The notes: a model not told the origin generated them from the sequence alone. Shown: positions 27,901-39,858, numbered from the stretch's first letter. The stretch: 64,000 bases of DNA from Sitta carolinensis (GCA_032173965.1 JAVUNC010000005.1:44502501-44566500), one strand, 5' to 3'. Made by a program: numbers and translations.

Positions 27901-30900
27901 GAAGAAAATACATTAAATAGATCTTGGGACAGAAACTGAAACAAAATTGTTTCCAGTGGGCCAGCCTCAACAATCCCAGAGGAGCCTTCAATTTGGTAAC
28001 TGGCCCGTACAAACAGGGCTGCCTATTTGTGCCCTCTGATGAGGTGTGAATGTGAGACGGGGTATAGAGCTGGATTTTCTTAGCAACACTCAGATATTTC
28101 TGGGAGTTGCCCAATGCAAAATTTTGCAATACCAAAGCAGATGTTTGGGAATCTATGGTACTATACCACAGCTGGATCAACAGTAAATCAGAATTTGGTG
28201 TCTAAGTGTGAAAATCCTCCAAAGCTTTTGCACAACCTCCTATTTCAGTGTTGATGGTATTTGAGCCTGTGTTATTGGAAAAGAAATAGCTGGAACTCTG
28301 ACACAGTGAATTTATTTTTTTATACATTTATAAACATAACGAAAACCTCTGCACAATGGCTCATAAGATGCAACATTTGAAAGTGTTAGTTCTAAACTGA
28401 AGATGTGAAAAACAGTTTGTCCACCACTTTCCCAACAAGGCATGGATTGTGTTTTCCTTCTGCTCCCCACTGAAAGGAGAGGCAGTAGACTAGCTAACTT
28501 ATATCTATGTCAGCCCCCTTGCTGCAAAATGATGGCTGAGGCTGACTCCTAAGCTACTTTATTAGGACACCTGCTTTGCAAGCATGAAGTCAGTGGTGTG
28601 TGCTGGAGTAGCCTCAGGGTGAGCTGGGAGGATGCCAAGGAAGGCAGATGTGCCTTTAGAGGAGCAAGTGAAAAGGGCAGCACTATGGTGTACCTGCCTT
28701 GGTATTGCAAATTCCCTACTGCTGACCAGAGGAGTGTTACAAGGCTCTTGACAGCCTCAGAGTGCTGCAGCTGCAAGCCACAAGGAGCAGTGGTAAAAGG
28801 CTGTATTCAGTTAGAGGTCAGAGAGAGAAAAGCAAGGCTAAGCAAGGAATATGGGAGGCTTAATTCACTTGGCTGCTTCCCTTCCCATTGCAGCTGCTCT
28901 ACTTCAGGTTATTTACCAGGCCTGAATTATTTCTTTATTCATCATTGTTGACTGTAGCTAGCTTGCTTTGGAGTTGGAAGGAGCTGAAAAGTCAATTATG
29001 TGTCTGGGTGCTTTTGAATGTCTTAAGTGTGGTAGAAGGCTGCAACCCCTACTGCTCATGTCTAATGAGGCAAGGCAGAGAACTGCGAGCCTCTGGTCCA
29101 GCACAGGCCTGTGGAGACCCTCCAAAGAGCCAAGTGAAAGCAAACAGGAAGGAAGAGAACCATGTCTCCGTGGGTTTGCAGAGCATCTGCAGCTATAGCC
29201 CAGTTCCCTCTGCCTCTCTGCCTGCTCGGGAAATGTCCCTGTGCAGGGCAGGGTTGTTGCTCTATGCCAACTCCAGTGCTGCCTAATGCAGTTGGAATAC
29301 CTTCAGGTAGCATCAAGGGTTTGGGCAGGTAAGTGTGGTGCTGGGCTGCAGATATGGTGCCCTGTCAGAGCTCCAGCAAGCACTTGTGGTGCCTGAAATC
29401 ATTCACCCCCTGCTCATCTGCTGGGTTCTATCTTACTTTCTCACAAAAGCTTGGGCTGACACAGTGGTGGTTACTGACATATACTTTACTGCATCATTTA
29501 TCTCACTTCTGCTTCTGGACCCAAATCTCTTGGATTTAGTCTGGAGAGTTCATGCTGCTGTTCACCTCCTCTGACTCTTCTGGCTTGTATCTTAGTTAAT
29601 TATCTGTAGACAAAGCCACAGTTGATGACTTAGCAACTAGAAAGACTGAATTAATCAGCTCTGTTAGGCAAAGGTTATAGCAAGAGGGTGACCATCCTAT
29701 TCGTCTGTTCACTCATCTCATGAAGAGTAACCATAACATAACTCTTAAAAATCCTATTAATGGATTATAGGTCAATAACCTAGACACCCTGACTGCTCTG
29801 CAAGGAACTATGGACAAAATATCTGGGATTAATGCATTTTCTGAATATTTTTTATAGGGTCTTTTATAGATTTTTAACTCTCAAATGCTAATGTGTTCTG
29901 CAAGTAGAAAGAAAATGGCTTTTTACCACCGTATTCCCTTGATGTGGCTAGGCAAAGCTGTGAGGTACCTAAAACTATGTAAAGACATTGAGCTGATCAA
30001 TTCATATGTAAAGTTCAAGGGGAAAACTTTGGCCTTTTGCCTTCAGAAGTAATCATCCAAGTCACAGAATTATCTCATCCTGACGCATGAGGAGTCTTAT
30101 GCATTGAAATCCAAAAGTTCACTCAATTTACTACTGGCGATCAAATTGGCAAAATGTACTGGGGAAACATCAAGCAATTCACTGTGCAGCATGCCTTGCT
30201 GAGGTGAATCCAATCTCCCTCAAATTCTGTCCTTTAGAAAAGTGTTATACAAGTAGGTGAAGAAATTCTGTCACTTTTTTCTTTAATTATGGAAATTTTC
30301 ACTTGGAGGTGCATTGTAACCTACTCAGATGTTAAGGCTGTAAATATGGGGTTTGTGCTTAGTTTGCAGTAAATACAGCTGTGAGGTGGGGTGACCATTT
30401 ATCTCTGGGGTTTTTTGACTTGATGGATAGACTTGACATCTCCAATTGCTGCAGGACAAGACACACTCACACCCAGAATAGGGCACAATGTGAGCAGAAA
30501 GGTTTATCAAATCTTTGTCCCTGATTTCCATTAATCAAAAGAACCTGAATGCCTAAATGGAAAATGGAAGGTTTATGCTAATGTGGAGATTTGTTGCTAT
30601 CATCTCCAGTGATAAAACATTTTTTAAAGTTTTCACCTTTCCCTTCTATTATATTACAAGAGGGAAGGGATCTGCAAGGACTGAGGATGATTTGGACTTT
30701 GATTCATGATCCACATATTTTCTGGAATAAGTAATAGAAAGTGTTTAAAATATTGTGTTTATGTTCTGGAAATAATAGTGGTGTTTTCCTAGGGATTTTT
30801 TCATTGGGGCGTGTTTGCGTTATTAAAATTCCTGATTTTAAGCAGAGCAAGTTTTTCTGTTCAGTGGGTACTCTAGTTTCCCAAGGCCTTTTTGTGCTTC

Positions 30901-33900
30901 TTCCAGGCTTGCAAAAAGGACCCAGTACCATGCCATACTTTTCAGTCTCTCAGGATGAATGTCTGGGCTCTTGCAGAGAAATTTCTTCCTAATTTCTGAG
31001 GCATAACCCAGAGAACAGTTTTGCTATGATTCCCTCCACTCAGAGGGCTGAAGCTCTACAAGGAGCTAGTCTGTCTAATTTGCTGAGGTTTCTTCTGCCA
31101 CCTGTAGAGCAAATAAAAGTTGACAGAACAACCCTATCCCTCAGGAGCAGAGAGTTCAAGGGAGCCTGGAAAGCTGGCCATGAAATTCCAGTTCTTCCTC
31201 CTCACCCAGAGGGGACATCATCAGAGAGCAGATTTTTTTTTTATTATTATTATTTTCAGGAGCAACTGTGGAGAAATTTGGCAAGCAGAGCGGGAACCAG
31301 GCTGAGAAATTGGGAACACACGTCTGAAGCAGCAAAGGTTGTTCTGGACAGCAGCAATCAGTTCTAGGCAGCCCCTGTCTCTCAGCACCATGTTCCTGAG
31401 TCTTCTGGGTGTGTCCGACCCAGGAACCGACCCAGACTGCTGAGAGTTAGCTTTGAGGTGTGAAAAGCGATCAGTGTGAGCTCGTGGGGCTGCTCACAGG
31501 GTAGGATCCAACCACAGAGCTGTGTGGTGCTGACAGGTTGTTTACTTATTGCCCTGGCTTAAATGGCTGCCCAGCAAGATCAGCACTTATTTCTTTTTAT
31601 GTCACACATTAGGAAAAAAACAGTAGAATCAACTTGAGGACATTTGTGCATCTTTATGATATATGAATTGCACACAGTTTTTCTCTGAATAGCACAAATT
31701 CTTTCCTGCCTTCCTATTTCTGAGAAAGGAGATGTTAAGTCCTAAGGAATGAACAATAGAGGTATTGTCTAAACAGTTCCGTGCAAATTTTCCTTGACCA
31801 TCTCCCTAAAAATTGTGTCAGCAAGATGGTTTGGGTTGTCAAGGTTTTGTTTTTAATCTGAACCCACTGATCTGCATGGATGTTTCTTTTTTTCTGCTTT
31901 CACATCTTAGCTCTTATCTGTCCCACATTCCTTGTGTAAGCATACGAGTAACAGTTTTTCTGGAGAGTAGGACAAAAACAGAAAGTGGCTTATAAAGAAA
32001 GACAATTTAGACAGTAAGAGGTGAGGCCAAATCCCTTCCACAGCCCTGCTGTAGTCAGTGTGACTAGTTGTGTGAACAAAGCAAACAGGATTTGGCTTTT
32101 GCTGCAGTCCCAGACACCTTTTATCATTGGAGAGAGAGAAAAACACCATAAAATTAAATAGGTATCTTCCTCCCTGCATTGCTAGTGTAACTATTTTAAC
32201 TGGAATGCCTCATAAACAGATAAAGGCACTCTTGAGCTTTGGGGTGATCATTTTTTAAATGACCATTTAGGACTGGATTATGGTTTTACATTTTCACCTT
32301 GGAGCTTTTAAGGGCTGTTTGGGACATTAAGTGCTAACATATCAGAGCTTAAACTGAAAGGCAATGTTGCTAGCGGTCGTACTGCCCAACGAAATAATAT
32401 AGTTTTGCTGCTGTTAATAGGTAAATACTTTCATTTGTGGAAGGAAAATGGTGATTCAAAATCGTTTGATGCCTCTTAAACTCTCACAGCAGCTGGATAT
32501 TTTGCATTGGTTTCTGTAATATTCTTGTGATAACATTCCTATCCCGCAGGGGTCTGCTTGAATATCGGAGTACTCATCTTTTTTAAGTTTTGCATAATGT
32601 GAGATATTAAAATTAAGGCTGGTGTTTACTGTTCAGTTCTTACACACATATTCCACATTCACAGCTAGATATTATTTCCCTTGGAAATGCTTTCTGTCCC
32701 TGCCAGTTACTGAATGCAATCAGATAGCTTTGCGTGGGCCAGCATACCAATTAAGTACTATGCCTGGGATGCACGCTGCTTCCTCCATGAGAAGCTCAAT
32801 GGTTCATTGGCAAGTGAGCCATGTATATTGATAAGGAGAAAGCCTGGACCCACAATGAGGGGGAATCTATTTCTCAAAAAAGCTTTCAGAGAGTGGTTTG
32901 AGGGGAAAGGGGAAAAGGGGCAGGTGACATGTAAAATGGCTAGAAAAATGAAACAGGAGGAAAGATTAATGGAAGCAGGATCAGAAAAATATTCAATTAG
33001 AACTTGCAGGACCTGGTCACATTACTCTGTGTTATTGTACATCTTGTCATTACCCAAATCTGTTGCTAAAGTGTTGGCATTTGTCTTCATTATGCAGTAA
33101 AATGGTATAATGAATAGGTTACAAATATGATGGAGGAAATGCCCTGGAATTATCACAATGCCTGAAAATGAAAAATGCCTTAATTTAAATTATTGGTGTG
33201 TAGCATCTGCCAAGTGCACAGGCAGATGTAAAGAATGTAACATGATTTTGTTCTGATGATGCCTTCAAAGTTTCTGTTCCCTTCAAAGGGGTTTTCAGGC
33301 CGAATCCTTCCTTAATAGCCAATGTCAAGGATGTGATACACAGAGAGCAGCATTTGACATATTTCTCAGCTGCAAGGATCTGCACAGCCTCACATCTTAG
33401 GTCTGCAAGCGGCATTACCCCATATTTCAGGTGGAGAGCTGGCGAATGTATAGATTATGGCTTTTAACAATTAAATTAAATTTGAGATGGGAAAAAAGCA
33501 ACTATCTCAGCTAGTTAATTAGACATGATTTAGTCTTCAAAATTGCAATGATCCTTATAGATATGTTACCTTTCAAGCTCAGTTTTGCATTTGACTGATT
33601 TTATTATTCTAGAAATACATTTTCAGGATATTTAAACCCAACATTTGGCCTGCTTTAAAACTGCAAGATTCTGAAAATAGGTACCAGTACATAATAAAGA
33701 ATTTTATATTAGGACCAGGATAGAGATTAATATTTTACTAAAAGTTCAAATAAAATCTTAAATAATATCAAAGTACTATTTCAGTAGTTGGGATCATAGC
33801 CCTCCTTTTCCTAGATGTGTATTAACTTTAATAAAGCTTCTGAATGGCTGCAAGGACTGCCCACTCAGGCTGACATCCATGCTTCCAAACTCATTAAGAA

Positions 33901-33924
33901 TTATGAATCATAAAAATAACATGT
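24929..33924. other. Long non-coding stretch left of the provirus
   Basis: No gene or repeat family is recognised. Somewhat more GC-rich DNA lies at about 28,550-29,350, with open frames on both strands that do not resemble any protein I know. A T9 plus (ATT)n repeat lies at 31,232-31,256. A minus-strand frame at 33,185-33,415 is discussed under findings. Confidence 0.55.
31232..31256. repeat. T run plus (ATT)n repeat
   Basis: A T run is followed by about five ATT units; a simple repeat. Confidence 0.8.
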
Positions 33925-34597
33925 TGTCTTGGTTTAAGGCAAATTTGGGAAGGGACCTCAAAATAAGTCCCTCCAGAAAACCAATCCAATGGCCCCTTCC
34001 CCCAACTGGTTCAGGAAAGGAAAAGAGGAGAAACAAAACAAAACAAAAAAAATTCCTTAGAGGAAAGTGGAAAAAAATGTATTTATTTAACAGGCCAAGC
34101 ACAACAAATGAACATCAAGGAACAAAACCTCCTGCTTCTCCGCAGAGATGACCAATCCAGCCAGTCTGTGCCGTGGGTGCAGCTCGGCTCGCTCAGTCTG
34201 TGTCAGTCCCTGGCACTGGGAAATGCCAGGCCCAAGCCAGGCCCGGTGGGCCACAGGGATGAGCTCTTGGTGCTCTGCTGGGGGTTAGTCCAGAGTAGGT
34301 TTGAACAGTTCCAAGGAAAAAAAAAAGGAAAAGAAACTCACAGTCCGGAAAACTTCTCTGCTTCAGCTAGCCACGAACTAACAGAAAGCAAAAGAGAGCT
34401 CTCTCCCGCCGTCCGCACTGCAGCCAACACTCGCTGTGTCCTCCAAAACTGCCAATTCTTATCTTGATGTTTTGAAAACACCCGCCTCAGACATTCCACT
34501 GCTTCTTCTTCACTCTTAGATCCAGTCTTAAAGGTGCAGAACTCATTTTTGATTTAAACAGACGAATGGGGATACAATTCAGCAGTAACCCAGGACA
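33925..34597 (-). repeat. 3' LTR of the provirus
   Basis: 673 bases, in proviral sense TGTCCTGG...CCAAGACA, an imperfect 8-base terminal inverted repeat of the normal TG/CA type. The left edge is fixed by loss of similarity to the other LTR at 33,924/33,925. The right edge is fixed by the polypurine tract that follows. Against the other LTR it has A for G at 33,966 and one extra A at 34,417. Confidence 0.93.
34082..34087 (-). promoter_or_regulatory. LTR polyadenylation signal
   Basis: On the minus strand this reads AATAAA within TTAAATAAATACA, about 160 bases before the LTR end; the same signal is at 40,118-40,123 in the other LTR. It is the only canonical signal in the LTR and would end viral transcripts in the 3' copy. 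No clear TATA box was found upstream. Confidence 0.6.
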
Positions 34598-34614
34598 TTC
34601 CACCCCTTATCCCC
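34598..34614 (-). other. Polypurine tract (plus-strand primer)
   Basis: In proviral sense GGGGATAAGGGGTGGAA sits directly against the TGTCCTGG start of the 3' LTR. A purine tract here is where retroviral reverse transcription starts the second strand, and it defines the LTR edge as TG rather than the shorter shared region. Confidence 0.85.
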
Positions 34615-34738
34615 ATATCGTCAACTTATTACCAACACTAATACATCTTTTAATTCTACACACACATATATACAATTTATCATTAGATACAAACAATGGC
34701 AGTGACATTCAACAAGTAATGATATTTACACATAGTTC

Positions 34739-37700
34739 TCACCCAACAGTCAGATCTCCCTGAGGTACACATTGTATTGTGCCATCTTTCTGCATTATCC
34801 ACCATGTACAACCTGGTCCCTGAGCAAAGACAATCCCACGGATGAGTTTGCCTGTACTGGGGGCAGAATTAATCCAAACTGTCTTCCCTAACAAACCTCT
34901 GACATGTACCACTGGGACTTTATCTCCATCTACTGTATGCAGGGGCTCAGACTGGGCAGGGCCTGCTCGGTTGGTAGAGCCTCGGGTGTTAACTAACCAA
35001 GTGGCCTTTGCTAAATGCTGCTCCCAATTTTTGAATGATCCCCCACCCAATGCTTTCAAGGTGGTTTTTAACAGTCCATTGTACCTCTCCACTTTGCCTG
35101 CAGCTGGTGCATGGTAAGGGATATGGTACACCCACTCAATGCCATGTTCCCTAGCCCAGGTGCTGATAGGCTGTTCTTGAAATGAGTGCCATTGTCTGAC
35201 TCAATTCTCTCTGGGGTACCATGCCTCCACAGGACTTGCTTTTCAAGGCCCAGGATGGTGTTCCGGGCAGTGGCGTGAGACACTGGGTGGGTCTCCAACC
35301 ATCCTGTGGTGGCTTCTACCATTGTGAGCACGTAGCGCTTGCCTTGACGTGTTTGGGGCAGTGTGATGTAGTCAACCTGCCAGGCCTCCCCATACTTGTA
35401 CTTAGACCACCGCCCCCCATACCAGAGGGGCTTCACCCTTTTGGCCTGCTTGATGGCAGCACATGTCTCACAGTCGTGGATAATCTGGGAAATACTGTCC
35501 ATGGTTAGATCCACCCCTCGGTCTCGTGCCCACTTATAGGTGGCATCTCTACCCTGATGGCCCGAGGCATCATGGGCCCATCGAGCTACAAACAACTCTC
35601 CCTTGTGTTGCCAATCTAAGTCTATCTTTGACACCTCTATCTTTGCAGCCTGGTCTACCTGGTCATTGTTGTGGTGCTCCTCATTAGCTCTACTCTTGGG
35701 GATATGGGCATCTACATGGCGGACTTTCACAGGCAGCTTCTCTACCCGACTAGCAATGTCTTTCCACTCTTCAGCAGCCCAGATTGGTTTTCCTCTACGC
35801 TGCCAGTTAGCCTTTCTCCACTTCTCTAGCCATCCCCACAGAGCATTTGCTACCATCCATGAATCAGTGTATAGGTAGAGCTTTGGCCACTTCTCTCTCT
35901 CAGCAATGTCCAGAGCCAGTTGAACAGCTTTGAGTTCAGCAAATTGGCTTGATCCACCTTCTCCTTCAGTAGCTTGTGCAACCTGTCGTGTGGGGCTCCA
36001 TACAGCTGCTTTCCACTTCCGGTTCATCCCTACGATACGACAGGAACCGTCAGTGAAAAGGGCGTAGCCTGTTTCTTCTGGGGCAGTTGGTTGTATGGTG
36101 GAGCTTCTTCAGCCCGTGTCACTTGTTCCTGTTCCTCTTCATCCATGAGACCAAAGTTTTCACCTTCCGGCCAATTCATAATTATCTCTAAAATTCCAGG
36201 GCGATTTGGGTTTCCAATTCGGGCGCGCTGTGTGATGAGGGCAATCCACTTGCTCCATGTGGCGTCAGTGGCATGGTGGGTGGAAGGAACCTTTTCCCCT
36301 TGAACATCCACCCCAGCACTGGTAGTCGGGGTGCCAGGAGGAGTTGTGTTTCAGTACCTGTCACCTCTGAGGCAGCTTGGACTCCTTCATAGGCTGCTAA
36401 AATTTCCTTCTCTGTCGGGGTATAATTGGCTTCTGACCCTCTATAACTTCGGCTCCAGAATCCCAGTGGTCGGTCTCGGGTCTCCCCAGGCACCTTCTGC
36501 CACAGACTCCAGGACAGACCATGGCTCCCAGCTGCAGAGTAGAGCACATTCTTCACCTCTGGTCCCGTTCTGACCGGGCCAAGGGCCACCGCATGAGTGA
36601 TCTCCTGTTTGATCTGGGCGAAAGCTTGCTGCTGTTCAGGGCCCCAGTGGAAATCGTTCCTCTTCCGGGTGACAAAGTAGAGAGGGCTCACGATCTGGCT
36701 GTACTCTGGAATGTGCATCCTCCAAAAGCCTATGGCGCCTAGGAAAGCTTGTGTTTCCTTCTTGCTAGTTGGTGGAGACATTGCTGTGATCTTGTTGATG
36801 ACCTCAGTGGGAATCTGCCGCCGTCCATCTTGCCACTTTATTCCCAGGAACTGGATCTCTCGGGCAGGTCCCTTGACTTTACTCTTCTTGATAGCAAATC
36901 CGGCTTTCAGGAGGATTTGGATGATTTTCGCTCCTTTCTCAAACACTTCTGCTGCCGTGTTCCCCCACACAATGATATCATTGATGTACTGCAGGTGTTC
37001 TGGAGCCTCACCCTTTTCCAGTGCAGTCTGAATCAGTCCATGGCAGATGGTGGGACTGTGTTTCCACCCCTGGGGCAGTCGGTTCCAGGTGTACTGCACA
37101 CCCCTCCAGGTGAAAGCAAACTGAGGCCTACATTCTACTGCCAAAGGAATGGCGAAAAAGGCATTTGCAATGTCAATAGTAGCATACCACTTTGCTGCCT
37201 TGGACTCTAGCTCGTACTGGAGCTCCAGCATGTCTGGCACAGCAGCACTCAATGGTGGAGTCACTTCATTCAAGCCACGATAGTCCACAGTCAATCTCCA
37301 TTCTCCTCCAGATTTGCGCACAGGCCAGATGGGGCTGTTGAAGGGTGAGTGGGTTTTGCTGACCACCCCTTGGCTCTCCAGCTCACGGATCATCTTATGG
37401 ATGGGGATCACAGCATCTCTATTTGTCCGGTACTGCCGGCGGTGCACTGAGGTGGCAATCGGTACCTGTTGCTCTTCCACCTTCAGGAGTCCTACTGCTG
37501 ATGGGTTCTCTGATAGTCCAGGCAAGGAGCCCAATTGCTTAATGCCCTTTGTCACTACAGGTGCTATCCCAAATGCCCACCTGAATCCCTTTGGGTCTTT
37601 GAAATACCCATTTCGAAGGAAGTCTATGCCTAAAATGCATGGGGCTTCTGGGCCAGTCACAATAGGGTGTTTCTTCCACTCACTTCCAGTCAGGCTCACA

Positions 37701-37918
37701 TCAGCTTCCACCAAAGTAAAATCCTGTGATCCCCCTGTCACACCGGAAATAGAAACAGATTCTGTCCCCACATGTCTTGATGGGATTAATGTGCACTGCG
37801 CACCAGTGTCAACTAAGGTCTCATATTTTTGTGGTTCTGATGTGCCAGGCCAACGAATCCACACAATCCAAAAGACACGATTTTCCCTAGCCTCTACCTG
37901 GCTAGAGGCAGGGCCCCT
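34739..37918 (-). pseudogene. pol: pol: protease, reverse transcriptase, RNase H, integrase (broken)
   Basis: About 1,060 codons in the same frame as the TAG that ends gag. The first open part (to 36,188) has protease DTG at 37,802-37,810, then RT blocks VDYRGLNE, IDIANAFF and LPQG, and the catalytic box as YIND (36,977-36,988), where the family needs two aspartates. The connection and RNase H follow: TDGS near 36,040, AELKA, LYTDSW, QVDQ. Integrase shows an H-x4-H-x28-C-x2-C zinc site (codons from about 35,574 to 35,463), core aspartates in WQVDYI and SDNG, and the glutamate in KVERYNG. It ends at TGA 34,739 after a short C-terminal domain. Frame changes lie at about 36,291-36,300 (A4/G4 run), 36,080-36,083 (C4 run) and 35,160-35,175. 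Between the last core aspartate and the glutamate there are 107 bases, one short of the 108 that D-x35-E requires. No dUTPase is seen. With N for D in the RT box this copy should lack polymerase activity. Confidence 0.93.
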
Positions 37919-37921
37919 CTA
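37885..37921 (-). promoter_or_regulatory. In-frame TAG with downstream hairpin: probable gag/pol readthrough signal
   Basis: The amber codon at 37,919-37,921 closes the last gag frame and is in frame with protease-pol. About 11 bases after it, a stem CTAGCC / GGCTAG with a 7-base loop forms at 37,887-37,905 and extends by a U-G and a C-G pair. In gammaretroviruses a UAG followed after a short spacer by RNA structure allows a few percent readthrough to make Gag-Pol. The arrangement here is the same in outline; that it works is inference. Confidence 0.6.
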
Positions 37922-39858
37922 AGCCTGGTCATCCTTCTTTTCTTGGGCAACTGGGGCTACTTCCTTTTTGGTGAAACTTCCTCCCTGAGTCTTGCCTTCA
38001 CACAATTCAAGCACCCGCTGGGCCAGAGCAGCAGTAGGTTTTCCATCCCATCTCCTCATGTCTTCCCCAAAACCACGCAGGACAGACCACAGCTCAGTTC
38101 GGGGGTATACTTCCTCTCCCCATCTGGGGAATATTTGCGTTTGGTACCGGAACCTTTGACCTGTATTGCCGAGATTTGGAGAAAGCCCTCTTTCATCTCT
38201 CTCATCTCCTCTCTGAGTCTCTTATGGTTCTCCTCTATTTTATCATCTAATTTCTGCAGATGGGTTTCCACAGCTGCAATTCTTGCCTGCATTGGGCCAT
38301 GCACAGCATCTGCATATGCTCTGAGCTTCTTTGCCATATCCAGCACGGTTTCCTCCCTGTCATCTCGCTTCATTATGGCTAAAGCAGAAGCATATTCTTG
38401 TGGCCCAAGTCGTACAAGTTTTCGCCACATCACGGATGTACATGGTACCAAATCTGGGTTTCTAGTGTTTAGGTCATCTGAGAAGACAATCTCTGCCACT
38501 GCCATCTCTCTCAGGCGCTGGATCCCTTGTTCCATGGTCTTCCACTGTGTTTGCTGCATATAGAGATCGTCTGCACACAGATATCTTTGTGCCACACTTC
38601 CTAGGACCCGTTCCCAGAGGCTGTGAGGGTTGGCCCCCCTCATCATTCCTTGGTCAATAACTGGATCATGTGACAGAGATCCCAAATGCCTTGCTTCAGT
38701 GCCATCCAGAACTGTAGCCTCACCTGCAGCATCCCAAAGACGGACTAACCAACTAATTATGGATTCATCAGGTCGTTGAGTGTAATCCTTTCTTAGGCCA
38801 CGAAGGTCCTTCAGGGAGAAGGGCTCAGTATTAGCTTCTGACCCTGTGCCAGTTGTTCTGACTTCTGCCTTTCTGTCAGTTGCTGGTTTTGAGGTTCCTT
38901 CACCTGGGTCCTCATCCTCCACCTGCCTGTCAGTTTTAGTTGTGTGCTTCCTTCCTGCAGCAACTGCCAGTGGTTTAGGCTCACTGTCTGGTTTAGCTGC
39001 TGGCTTAAGCTCACTGTCTGGTTTAGCTGCTGATTTATCTCCCTGCCCCGCTGCCTCTGTCTGCTGCCCTACAGTATTTAGCAGTGTGCGATAAGCATAT
39101 GCCAAGGCCCAGCTTATTGCAATGATCTTTCTCTCCTTAGTATCATCATGGTACTTCTCCTTCAAGTACTTTCCTACCTTGGCTGGGTTCTGAATTTGTT
39201 CACGTGGAAAGTCCCAGGATACAGGGTCAGAAAATTCCTTCAGGGTTTGGCCCATATCCTCCCATTCTCCACACCACTCAGGATTCTGCACACCTGGCTT
39301 TACTTCTGGGTCAGGGGTCTCAGCAGCTACTCTGGAGATCTCAGCCCTCATTCTAGAGAAGTTGCAGACTATATAGAGGAAACCTACCAGCTGAAATACC
39401 AGAAAGGTGGTATCCTTGGCATTCAAAGGAAACTGAACATTCTTAAAAAGTGATGTAACAGTTTCAAAGGAGAAGAGGGAAAGGAGAGGTTGAAAAGCCT
39501 CATCCCCTCCTTCTTCTCTAACCAACTGAGTGTAATTACTAATAAACCCCCAAAACATGCTACTGGAACTGGGACGCAAGGTAAGACGAAAGATCCATAA
39601 ACCAAACATACCTGCCACCAACTCCAGTACCTTTATGAACTTCCTATAAATCATTATCACTGAGCCCAGTACAATAGCTATTCTAATACATGCTCCTCTA
39701 CAGTAAAAACTACGTGTTAGGAACAACACTGGAGCTATTTCCGAATAAGAGAATAAACCTAAAGACCAGAAAGGTATTAAAACCTCAAAAAAGCCTAGGG
39801 AACAGAAACCCAGAAAGGCCTCCACCGAGAGAGACATTATGAGTTCAAGCAACAACAT
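37919..39858 (-). pseudogene. gag: gag: atypical hydrophobic-start Gag polyprotein (frame-shifted near its end)
   Basis: The main frame runs 600 codons from ATG 39,858, about 100 bases after the 5' LTR; an ATG at codon 8 is an alternative start. Residues 10-35, 58-70, 78-92 and 152-166 are strongly hydrophobic, and there is no typical basic matrix start. The middle (about 175-345) is acidic and Pro/Lys-rich with a 10-residue tandem repeat. A capsid-like part follows with a major-homology-type motif QRPDESIISWLVRL at 361-374. Residues about 521-557 should form a coiled coil. No Cys-His zinc knuckle is present. At a C5 run (38,101-38,105) the frame changes; the original frame stops at TGA 38,056-38,058, while the pol frame continues about 60 codons (including RRWDGKPTAALAQRVLELC) to TAG 37,919. 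Gag would form the particle. A hydrophobic start suggests assembly on internal membranes, as in the intracellular IAP group; that is inference. Confidence 0.85.
38971..39030 (-). repeat. 30-base tandem duplication inside gag
   Basis: Two copies of a 30-base unit (38,971-39,000 and 39,001-39,030) differ at two positions and encode AAKPDSEPKP and AAKPDSELKP. They lie in the flexible acidic linker of Gag, where in-frame repeat changes are tolerated. Confidence 0.9.

Noticed and set aside
28598..29290. Open frames of 117 and 132 codons
   Set aside because: They overlap open frames on the other strand, have no splice signals and show no protein-like conservation pattern I can name.
34108..34467. 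119-codon plus-strand frame in the left LTR and its twin at 40,144-40,554
   Set aside because: It lies wholly inside LTR sequence, appears twice because the LTR does, and differs at its end only because of the single-base LTR indel.
34598..34738. Search for an env gene between integrase and the 3' LTR
   Set aside because: Only 141 bases are available, including the polypurine tract, so env is absent rather than unrecognised.
37314..38563. Plus-strand open frames of about 200 codons over gag and pol
   Set aside because: They are antisense shadows of the minus-strand gag and pol frames, which carry the retroviral motifs; the plus-strand peptides show none.
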